Assembly (NCBI GenBank): GCA_944354125.1
Contig: CALVPT010000002.1
Coordinates: 1 to 64,000, forward strand
Reading direction: 5' to 3'
DNA from: an uncultured Clostridia bacterium
GTDB lineage: Bacteria; Bacillota; Clostridia; Christensenellales; Borkfalkiaceae
DNA length: 64,000 bases
Positions 31,275-38,720 of the stretch are shown piece after piece. Below the pieces are notes generated by a model. It had not been told where the DNA came from. It saw nothing but the letters and a program-made list of their open reading frames with translations, and did not search any database. The translations under genes were made by a program, and so were the position numbers. How positions within the stretch are numbered: the first letter of the stretch is position 1; each line of letters opens with the position of its first letter.

Positions 31275-34133
31275 TTATTGCTCCCCCTTCTTTTTGGAAG
31301 GTTTTACGATGAAGAAAATGCAGGTTGCAAGTCCGCCGGCCAGCACTACGTTGAGAACTACCCAAAGGGCTACGAAAAGCGCCGAGGTAGGGGTTGCCGT
31401 TACCGAAACGGCGGTTATGGTGACGACGTAGGTGTAGAGGATATCCTTTGCCGCCTGACGTGCCGCATATGCCGTGCCCGTATCGCTGAGGTCGATGTCT
31501 GCCGCCTTGTCGGTAGAGCCGTCCAGCCAGAGGCTGTTGCCCGCCTTAAGACCCCTTGTATAGTCCATGTAGCTGGGCTGATACCAGTCGGTTATTACCG
31601 TGCCCCTGAAGCCCCATTCGCCGCGGAGAACGTCGGTCAGAAGCGCGTGGTTGGAACCTGCCCAGACTGCACCAACGCGGTTGAACGCGCTCATCATGCC
31701 GTTTGCGCCGCCTTCCTTGACGCACACTTCGAAGGGCTTGAGATAGAGCTCGCGGAGAGCCTGCTCGGTAAGCCAGGTGTTCTTGTCGTTGGGGTTAGCG
31801 CCCGCCTCGCTGACTGCAAGGTGCTTTACGTAGCAGTACAGGTTGTTTTCCTTTGCGCCCTTTACGATTGCCGCCGCGAGGTCGCCCGTCAGCACGGCGT
31901 CTTCGCTGAAGTATTCGTAGTTACGGGTGTTGTATACCGAACGGTGAAGGTTTACGCCGGGTGCATACCAGCCCTGAAGACCGGTTGCAGATGCCACCTT
32001 GCCCTGAGCTATGCCCATCTGATAGGTGAGCTGAGTATTCCAGCAGCAGCCTATGAGCGATTCGGTGGGGAAGCCCGTCCATCTCGTCTCCTCGGCGGGG
32101 TTGGTTACGCCCATATTGAAGCCCGCAGGGCCGTCTCTGTCGACGCAAGCAGGCTTGCCCACGCTATAGAGAGCTATCGTACGGAAGCCGCCCTTGCCTA
32201 TGAGGTCGGCAATTTCCGTCCGGGTGAGCTGGTCGAGAAGGGCATCCCACTCGTCAGCCTCATAGTTGGTCAGCTTTTCCATGAGCTCTTCGTTTATGGC
32301 GAGAGTTACCTCGTCGGAGCCCGTCAGCTGGTTATAGGTTGCACGGGAATACGTTCCGTCCTCGTTTTCTACCTGTACGAGGTAGAGTCCCGAATCGACG
32401 CCGTACTGAATGTCGGAGATGTCCGCATTGTCGTAGCCGTCGTATTCATACAGACCTATCTGGTTTACGGTGCTGTTGGGGGAAGCCGCCGTAGCCTTGG
32501 GATAGTTTGCAAAATTGTTTGCCCTGGACAGATATTCGACGCCGCCTGCGATTACGCTGGAACCGTCGATGGGCGTATCCGCATATGCGCTGCTGCCCGT
32601 GAAGCGGTTTTCAACCAGCTCGCCCGTCGCAGGGTCTTCGGCAAACTGCAGTCCGGGAGAATAGAGGATATACGAGCTCTCGGCGTTATTGTACATGGTG
32701 CCTGCCTCATGAGAGTTTCTCATGAGCTTTATCTCATAGTCGCCCGCGATTACCTCATAGCCCGTAAAGTTATTGTTGTTTGCGTTGTATGCGTCGTATG
32801 CCGCAAGGTCATATGCCTTGAACTTAAGCGTTACGGTGTCAGTGCCGCCTGCCTCGATTTCGTCCGTCTTGGCGAACGCGAGCAGATTTACCGACGCCAT
32901 CTCGATGCCGCCCTCTGCATAGGGAGGAGTGTAGTAGAGTTCGACTACATCCTTGCCTGCCTTGTTGCCCGTGTTGTGCACGACTACTTCCATCTCGTAT
33001 TCGACGTCTGCCGACATATCGTCAACCGTCGACCAGTTGACCGACTTTACCTCCCACTCGAAATCGGTATAGGAAAGTCCGTAGCCGAAGGGATACTGCA
33101 CTACTCCGTCATATCCCCTGCCATAGGTGTTGTTGACGTTGTCGAAATAGCCCTCTTCGTCGGCCGTTTCGTACCACTTATAGCCTACGTATATGCCCTC
33201 CTGATATACCATGCTGCTGTTGATATATCTTGCATTTACATAGCTGGGATTGTTGGTCTGATAGTCATACGCAAGCGTGTCCGCCGTTCTGCCCGAGGGA
33301 TTGACGTCGCCGTAGAGTATTCTGGGAATTGCAAGCGCACCCGACTGTCCGGGGAGACCGACGTAGAGCGCCGCCTTGATGCAGTCATACTCCTCAAGGA
33401 AGCCCATTTCCATGTTGTTGCAGGTGTTGAAGAGCACGATTACGTTGAAGTTGTTTGCCTGAAGCGCATCGAGCATTGCCTTTTCGTTGGCCGTAAGCTC
33501 GAGGAAGGTGCCGTTCTTGTATGTTCCTATTTCGACGAGCTCGGTCTGGCTGGCGTTTTCGCCCGAGAACCTGCTGAGCACGACGACCGCCGTATCCGAA
33601 TAGTTCTTGGCCTGGCTCATTCTGCCCGTCGTGTAGAAGGACGAATCGGGATTTGCCAGCGCCGCCATGGAATCGGGCGAGTTGCTGTTTGCATCCGCAT
33701 CGGTGCTGCTTATCGCGCTGTAGTCGGCAAGCAGCGTCTCATTGTACTCTACCCCTTCTTTTTTCAGAGCGGAGGTGAGCGTTACCTTGTTTTCCGCAGC
33801 GATTACCGTACCGCCGCTGCCGCCGCCGACGAGCAGGAAGCCCTGATCGGTAGCCGCCCAACCGAAGAGATTGAGCTTTGTGCCCTCGGCAAGGGGAAGG
33901 AAATCATCCTCGTTCCTGAGAAGCACCATGCTCTCTTCGCCGAGCGCCTGGACGACTGCGTCGCCCTCTTCGAGTTCCTGGCTTGCGTTGTCATAGTCGG
34001 TGGTATCGCCCGCAAAGACCTGGTTGAGTATATAGGCGTATTTATTGATTATGATGTTGCCGACGATGATTGCAACGACGAGCAACAGCGAAACTACGCC
34101 CAGAATTATCCTCGTTACGAGTTTTTTAGACAA
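31275..34133 (-). CDS. Domain-permuted GH3 beta-glucosidase, membrane segments at both ends
   Basis: The 952-residue protein starts at TTG 34133, with AAGGAGG 8 nt upstream. A membrane segment lies at about 6-33 and another at about 912-938, followed by a KPSKKKGEQ tail. The GH3 C-terminal domain comes first (about 55-390: ESMVLLRNEDDFLPL, PFGYGLSYTDF), then a fibronectin-III-like domain, and the TIM-barrel domain last (about 640-890: VDRDGPAGFN, WYAPGVNLHRS, YVKHLAVSEA, MSAFNRVG, then VITDWY holding the nucleophile Asp near 845). This is the permuted order known from Ruminococcus and Butyrivibrio GH3 enzymes. It should hydrolyse beta-glucosides from short beta-glucans at the membrane. Both termini would be cytoplasmic if both segments span. 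Confidence 0.88.
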   Translation of the reverse strand: MSKKLVTRIILGVVSLLLVVAIIVGNIIINKYAYILNQVFAGDTTDYDNASQELEEGDAVVQALGEESMVLLRNEDDFLPLAEGTKLNLFGWAATDQGFLLVGGGSGGTVIAAENKVTLTSALKKEGVEYNETLLADYSAISSTDADANSNSPDSMAALANPDSSFYTTGRMSQAKNYSDTAVVVLSRFSGENASQTELVEIGTYKNGTFLELTANEKAMLDALQANNFNVIVLFNTCNNMEMGFLEEYDCIKAALYVGLPGQSGALAIPRILYGDVNPSGRTADTLAYDYQTNNPSYVNARYINSSMVYQEGIYVGYKWYETADEEGYFDNVNNTYGRGYDGVVQYPFGYGLSYTDFEWEVKSVNWSTVDDMSADVEYEMEVVVHNTGNKAGKDVVELYYTPPYAEGGIEMASVNLLAFAKTDEIEAGGTDTVTLKFKAYDLAAYDAYNANNNNFTGYEVIAGDYEIKLMRNSHEAGTMYNNAESSYILYSPGLQFAEDPATGELVENRFTGSSAYADTPIDGSSVIAGGVEYLSRANNFANYPKATAASPNSTVNQIGLYEYDGYDNADISDIQYGVDSGLYLVQVENEDGTYSRATYNQLTGSDEVTLAINEELMEKLTNYEADEWDALLDQLTRTEIADLIGKGGFRTIALYSVGKPACVDRDGPAGFNMGVTNPAEETRWTGFPTESLIGCCWNTQLTYQMGIAQGKVASATGLQGWYAPGVNLHRSVYNTRNYEYFSEDAVLTGDLAAAIVKGAKENNLYCYVKHLAVSEAGANPNDKNTWLTEQALRELYLKPFEVCVKEGGANGMMSAFNRVGAVWAGSNHALLTDVLRGEWGFRGTVITDWYQPSYMDYTRGLKAGNSLWLDGSTDKAADIDLSDTGTAYAARQAAKDILYTYVVTITAVSVTATPTSALFVALWVVLNVVLAGGLATCIFFIVKPSKKKGEQ

Positions 34134-34254
34134 TTGTAATTCCTCCTTAAATTTTCAGAAACTGAATCCCGGAAAGAGACTTTCAGCCGCTGCCGCGAAG
34201 GGCAGCGGCGAACGTCAGTTAATTTTTTGCCTTATACCGCAAAATTTATTCGCA

Positions 34255-36039
34255 TTATTCGGCTACGGGTGCGCCGAAGACTACGTTGCTAACCTTTATG
34301 GTTGCGCCCTCGATGTCTATCGCCGAGCCGTTTACGCCCATCTGAATGCTTATGGTAGCCTTTGCGCCCTGGGTAGCGTTGTCTATGCTTATCTGGTTGT
34401 CGCCGACCTTGAGCTCTACCGCCTTGCCGTTTACGGTGATGTGTCCGGCAACGGTGGAGTTGATGGTCATGGTAACGCTGTACCTTTCGCCTTCTGCAAG
34501 CGCGCTGTTCTTATAGAACAACTGAGTGCACCAGAAGTTGCCAGTGTTGCCCGTGAAGGTCATTTCGAGCACGCCGTCGTCATAGCTTGCCGTGGGATTT
34601 TCGGCGTTATCTGCCGCATAGTACTCCCACCAGTAGTACCAGGTGTAAGGGTCGCTGACTACGGCATCTTCCACGCCGTATTCGACGTCATAGCTTATGC
34701 CGCCGTTTGCAACCGTGTAGGATACGCCCGTCTCCGACCATGCGGAATTAGCCGCAGAAACGCCGCTTGCAATTGCCTTCACCTTGGCGGTATAGGTGCC
34801 GTCGGGGCACTTGGAATCGTCAAGCTTTTCGCCGTTTTGTATGGTTGTCGCCCAAACGAGAGCGTTGTCCGCATTGAAGAGACCTACCTGATAGCTGCCT
34901 ACAAGGCCTGCCTGGTTGGTATCCGTAATCGTCACCGTCTTGTCAGCCGCTATAGCAATCGTGGGAGCGGTGAGAGCCTGGGGAGTGAACTCCGTCCACT
35001 TAAGTTCGGAGATGGTTATGGTAGCTGCCTGTACCATCGTATCGTCTACCGCGTCGCCCATCTGAATGAACACTGCGGAAGAGAGGTTGGTATAGTCGCC
35101 CTGGTCATAGATGTGACCGTCGTCGTTGCAGAGGAAGTCGACGGATACGTCGTTTTTGCCCTGCTGAAGTTCTACGCGGTTGCCGTTTACGGTTATTACG
35201 CACGCTGCGTCTACTTCGATGACGCAGTCGAGAGTGTAGTACTTGCCGTTCTCAACCAAAGCTGCGTTTCTGTAAGTTATCTGCATGCCGTACGTGCAGT
35301 GACCGGTAGCCGTGAACGAGAAGGTCGCCGAACCTGCCTGAGAATTTGCCGAATCGCCGAGATATTCGGGCTTTGCGGTAAGAGTGACGTAGGAACCGTT
35401 CCAGTTCTGGTCGTTCCAGTAGCCCCACGTATCTGCAGGCACCTTGTTCTGCTCGTAGAACTCTATCTCATACCAGCCGTCGGGAGCTTCGTCATAGGTT
35501 ACGGTTACGGCGCACTCTGCACGCGCACCGCTCGCGGTGGTAGCAACTATCGTAGTTGCGCCGGGGAACAAGCCCTCAACCACGCCCGATTCGGTAACGG
35601 TGGCAATCTGGGGATCGCCCGATGCCCATACTATTGCAGAACCGTCCGATGCCGTAGCGGCGAGGGTGACGGTTTCGCCCCTCTCAACAGTAGCCGTGGC
35701 ATCAAGTCCGGAAATGGTAACCACTTCCTTGGCATTTACCTTTACCGAGCAGGTAGCCGTAGCTTCGCCGCTCTTTGCCGTGATTGTCGCCGTTCCTTCG
35801 CCCTGAGCGGTCACCAGACCCCTCGAGCTGACAGAGGCTACATCCGCATCGCTGCTGCTCCATGTAACCGCCGAACCGTCGGACGTCGTTGCCACGAGCG
35901 TCTCGGTTTCGCCGACGGTAAGCTCTATCGAGGTCTTGGAGAGCTCGACGGTAACCGTTCCGCCGCCACATGCGGCGAATGCCACTGCTACGAGAGCAAC
36001 CGCCACGGTTGCCAAGACAGAAAGCAAGAATTTCTTCAT
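34255..36039 (-). CDS. Lipoprotein with Big_2 domains and carbohydrate-binding-like modules
   Basis: The 594-residue protein has a lipoprotein signal (MKKFLLSVLATVAVALVAV then FAACGGG). Two Big_2 Ig-like domains follow (about 27-105, with AVTWSSSDADVASVS, and 110-190, with AIVWASGDPQIATVT), then two beta-sandwich modules (about 195-350 and 435-594), each ending in matching strands (IQMGDAVDDTMVQAATITISEL against IQMGVNGSAIDIEGATIKVSNV, shown in part), with a fibronectin-like insert between. The modules look like CBMs but no family is assigned. It lies between GH16 and GH3 and is probably a surface glycan-binding protein. Start ATG 36039 has AGGAGG upstream; residues before it are not used. 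Confidence 0.82.
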   Translation of the reverse strand: MKKFLLSVLATVAVALVAVAFAACGGGTVTVELSKTSIELTVGETETLVATTSDGSAVTWSSSDADVASVSSRGLVTAQGEGTATITAKSGEATATCSVKVNAKEVVTISGLDATATVERGETVTLAATASDGSAIVWASGDPQIATVTESGVVEGLFPGATTIVATTASGARAECAVTVTYDEAPDGWYEIEFYEQNKVPADTWGYWNDQNWNGSYVTLTAKPEYLGDSANSQAGSATFSFTATGHCTYGMQITYRNAALVENGKYYTLDCVIEVDAACVITVNGNRVELQQGKNDVSVDFLCNDDGHIYDQGDYTNLSSAVFIQMGDAVDDTMVQAATITISELKWTEFTPQALTAPTIAIAADKTVTITDTNQAGLVGSYQVGLFNADNALVWATTIQNGEKLDDSKCPDGTYTAKVKAIASGVSAANSAWSETGVSYTVANGGISYDVEYGVEDAVVSDPYTWYYWWEYYAADNAENPTASYDDGVLEMTFTGNTGNFWCTQLFYKNSALAEGERYSVTMTINSTVAGHITVNGKAVELKVGDNQISIDNATQGAKATISIQMGVNGSAIDIEGATIKVSNVVFGAPVAE

Positions 36040-36123
36040 AAATTTCCTCCTGAAAAATTTATTACAAGCGACTTTTGCGGCGCATGGCAATTTTTATTTA
36101 CGCCGTTGTCGCATTGAAGACTA

Positions 36124-37242
36124 TTATTGATAGACGCGCACGTAGTCGACTTTCAAAGCCGCCTCTTCGAACTCTGCCGAGGGGCGCGTGCCGCCGTCAT
36201 AATTGCCGCCTACGGCAAGATTTATGAGGATGTAGAAGTCCTTGTCGAAGGGCGCGGCGGGATTTTCTGATTTATCCGCCGATTCCGTCCACCATACAGA
36301 GCCTGCCACCCTGTACACCTCCGCGCCGTCTATGAACCAGGCGATATACTCCTCCGTCCACTCCAGTCCGTATACGTGCCAGTCCGCTATGGTATCTTCG
36401 AGATAGCCGTGACCCGAGGAATATGTGCTCGAGCCCTTGTTGCCGTAGTGAAGGGTATGGTCGGTTACGCTCTCCAGCCTGCCCTTTGCCTCGACTATGT
36501 CTATCTCGCCGTTTGCCGCCCACCAGCCGTATTCGTTGTTGTCGTTATCAGTGCCAGAAGGCTGAGGGAGCATCCAAAACGCCGGCCACATTCCCGCCTC
36601 GTCAGGCATGCTTATCCTTGCCTCGATATATCCGTAGGTAAAGCTGAACTTGTCCCTTGTAAGTATTCTGCCCGAGGAGTATTCCCTGCCGCTTGGCATT
36701 TCCTCCTTGGCGGCGGTTATGGTAAGCATACCGTCCTCCACCGAGACGGCATCCTGCGTATAGTACTGAAGTTCGTTGTTGCCCCAGTATACGGGCCCCT
36801 GCGAGGAGCCGTAAGTATCCTGCACGCCCAGCTGATATCCCCACTTCGAGCCGTCGAGCGCATCGCCGTCGAATTCGTCGTTCCATACGAGGCGGCGCTC
36901 GCCCTTGAGCAATATCGGGTCGACCGTGACCGTGCAGACGGCGTTTGCCGAAGCGGCCGAGGCGGTAATTTCTGCCTGACCGCCTGCAACTGCGGTGACC
37001 TCGCCCTGCTGCGTCACGGTGGCGACGCTTTCGTCGGACGAGCTCCACACGATTTCATATCCGCCCGTGGCAGCGGCGGCGAGTTCGTACACCTCGCCGA
37101 GCCCTAAAGTTATGCTATCTTCCGAGATATTTATTCTGACCTGCGTATTCGGTGCGCACGCAACGCAAAAGACTGCGAGTGCGGACACCGCCGCAACGCA
37201 GACCATATAAAAACTCCTGAATAATCCTTTGAATTTTACCAT
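36124..37242 (-). CDS. GH16 endo-beta-glucanase (laminarinase type) lipoprotein
   Basis: The 372-residue protein has a signal peptide ending VFCVACAPN (a weak lipobox), a Big_2 domain at about 40-110 (IVWSSSDESVATVT), and a GH16 catalytic domain at about 125-372 (LVWNDEFDGDALDGSKW, then GEIDIVEAKG near 243 with the nucleophile and acid/base Glu). The EIDIVE form without an extra bulge residue differs from lichenases with EIDIEF. It should cut beta-1,3- or mixed-linkage glucans. The start is ATG 37242 (GGAG 4 nt upstream) because it supplies a basic signal n-region. ATG 37206 has a better ribosome binding site but no positive charge before the hydrophobic core. It is the first gene of the GH16, Big_2, GH3 cluster. 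Confidence 0.9.
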   Translation of the reverse strand: MVKFKGLFRSFYMVCVAAVSALAVFCVACAPNTQVRINISEDSITLGLGEVYELAAAATGGYEIVWSSSDESVATVTQQGEVTAVAGGQAEITASAASANAVCTVTVDPILLKGERRLVWNDEFDGDALDGSKWGYQLGVQDTYGSSQGPVYWGNNELQYYTQDAVSVEDGMLTITAAKEEMPSGREYSSGRILTRDKFSFTYGYIEARISMPDEAGMWPAFWMLPQPSGTDNDNNEYGWWAANGEIDIVEAKGRLESVTDHTLHYGNKGSSTYSSGHGYLEDTIADWHVYGLEWTEEYIAWFIDGAEVYRVAGSVWWTESADKSENPAAPFDKDFYILINLAVGGNYDGGTRPSAEFEEAALKVDYVRVYQ

Positions 37243-37352
37243 CGCGCTCCGTAAATCAAGTGCAGACAAGCCTCTGGCGGACGCCGCGGCGCCCGTCAGA
37301 AAAGTGTAAAGTTTTTATGACAAAAAGTGATAAACTTTCAATTTGCAAGCCT

Positions 37353-37381
37353 ATTCTAACATTGAGTTTTTGATTTGTCAA
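37353..37381 (-). promoter_or_regulatory. Promoter of the beta-glucan locus
   Basis: Perfect TTGACA (37376-37381), a 17-bp spacer and TAGAAT (37353-37358) on the minus strand, giving a leader of about 100 nt. Confidence 0.75.
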
Positions 37382-37880
37382 TAGAGATTATGTGAAAATT
37401 TCAAATGTTATGAATTTAACAAAATAAATTGTATATTATAACTTATAATTACCATGTTTTTACAGTTTATGCCGAAAAACTACCGATTACGCCAGCTGTC
37501 AAATTTTATGACAATTTTATTTATAGTTTATATGCGGCATAAACTGTATTTATTTCAGCATAACCAGCAAATGCGACACCCTTAACCGACACTCGCGAAA
37601 GTGTGCGAAATTATGAAAATTATTTACATTTTTGCGCAATTTTGTAAATATGTGAAAATTTAACACGATAAAATAACAAAGATTTATTGCGTCTTTATAA
37701 ATTTTTCGAGCAGTATGAGGCAAAAAATTTCAGGCGCGCATAACTTCCTGCATAAAGAACTTATAAGCCGCAAGCGACGTTAAGAACGACCAAACGGACG
37801 GCTGTAACGGCAAAACAACACAAAATTTATCCTCTTAACCAAACCAGTTCCGACATAAAAATTGCGCTTGATTAACACAG
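37382..37880. other. A+T-rich intergenic stretch with operator-like repeats
   Basis: About 500 bp upstream of the glucanase promoter has no plausible gene. It holds a perfect 13-bp inverted repeat (ACAGTTTATGCCG 37462-37474 and CGGCATAAACTGT 37535-37547, 60 bp apart) and a direct repeat ATGTGAAAATTT (about 37391 and 37651). These may be binding sites for a regulator of the glucan cluster. Confidence 0.4.
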
Positions 37881-37922
37881 GGAAAGGGGCGACGGGTTTT
37901 GCATAACCCGTCGCCCCTTTCC
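37881..37922. repeat. 18-bp perfect stem-loop
   Basis: GGAAAGGGGCGACGGGTT (37881-37898) and its complement (37905-37922) around a 6-nt loop. No T-run on either strand. It may be a terminator relic or an RNA structure. Confidence 0.55.
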
Positions 37923-38002
37923 GATAAAATTCCGCTGTCTTGTCGGTCTTAACGACTTTGCAACAAAGTCACGACAGACAGTGTGTTTTGTCCAAAGAAA
38001 AT

Positions 38003-38033
38003 GCCGCCGCCCGTCTTTCAGGCGGGCGGCGGC
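38003..38033 (-). terminator. Terminator of the flavoprotein gene
   Basis: Stem GCCGCCGCCCG with its complement; ATTTTC follows on the minus strand. Confidence 0.7.
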
Positions 38034-38053
38034 TTGAATTTGTTATCGCTTTA

Positions 38054-38602
38054 TCAGTTTACCGATTTGCCGAGTTCATACGCCCTGTAAAGCGCCTCGT
38101 GCCCCTCTATTTCACCCTTTGCGGTGACTCCGCATCCGAACACCACGCCCTTAAGCGAGCATCTTTCAAAGCAGTCTATCCAGCCCTGAATGCCCTTAAC
38201 CGTGCCGTCAACAGCCGACGGAGCATCGTCCGCCGCAACGGCAAGGAGATAGATATCCGTGAACTTATAGTCGCCGCCATAGATGGGGTTGGTTCTGTCG
38301 AGCATGGTCTTGAGGTTGCCGCTCATGCCGTAGAAATATACGGGAGTTGAGAAGACTATTACCTGCGCCTCGTTCATCTTTGCGGCAATTTCTGCGGCAT
38401 AGTCGTGCATTACGCAGGTCGTGACTCCCTCCCTCTGGCAGGCGAGACAGCCCCTGCAATAAGAAATCTGACCGTCGCTTAAGTATACCTTTTCGACGTT
38501 GTTTCCGCTCTCGCGTGCGCCCTTGATAAATCTTTCGGCAAGCATATCCGAATTGCCGCCCTTGCGGTAACTAGAGCATATTACGAGTATATTTTTGGAC
38601 AT
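38054..38602 (-). CDS. Flavodoxin-like NAD(P)H-dependent oxidoreductase
   Basis: The 182-residue protein has a flavodoxin-like fold: the FMN phosphate loop ICSSYRKGGNSDML at 8-21 and STPVYFYGMSGNLKTMLDR near 84-103. A Cys-rich motif SYCRGCLACQREG near 47-59 matches the iron-sulfur flavoprotein / multimeric flavodoxin WrbA-like group, in which some members bind a [4Fe-4S] cluster. It probably transfers electrons to small quinone or nitro compounds or takes part in redox defence. AGGAGG precedes the ATG. It appears monocistronic. Confidence 0.85.
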   Translation of the reverse strand: MSKNILVICSSYRKGGNSDMLAERFIKGARESGNNVEKVYLSDGQISYCRGCLACQREGVTTCVMHDYAAEIAAKMNEAQVIVFSTPVYFYGMSGNLKTMLDRTNPIYGGDYKFTDIYLLAVAADDAPSAVDGTVKGIQGWIDCFERCSLKGVVFGCGVTAKGEIEGHEALYRAYELGKSVN

Positions 38603-38692
38603 TAAAATTTCCTCCTCTGTGATTTTACGGATATATTTTACCTCAACGGCCGCAAAAATGCAAATACCTTTTTAAAATGCTCCGCCATAGCC

Positions 38693-38720
38693 GCAGGGCA
38701 TGATTCTTTTTATGCCCTGC
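38693..38720 (-). terminator. Hairpin over the stop codon of the P-type ATPase
   Basis: GCAGGGCAT (38693-38701) and ATGCCCTGC (38712-38720) pair around the stop region. No clear T-run. Confidence 0.4.

Noticed and set aside
31278..34139. 953-codon open frame antisense to the GH3 gene
   Set aside because: It mirrors the GH3 coding frame, has no ribosome binding site, and its product lacks any domain. Long antisense frames here result from the codon bias of the real gene.
34045..36117. 690-codon frame antisense to the Big_2 lipoprotein
   Set aside because: It crosses the 3' end of one gene and all of another, has no domain, and the opposite strand encodes a clear lipoprotein.
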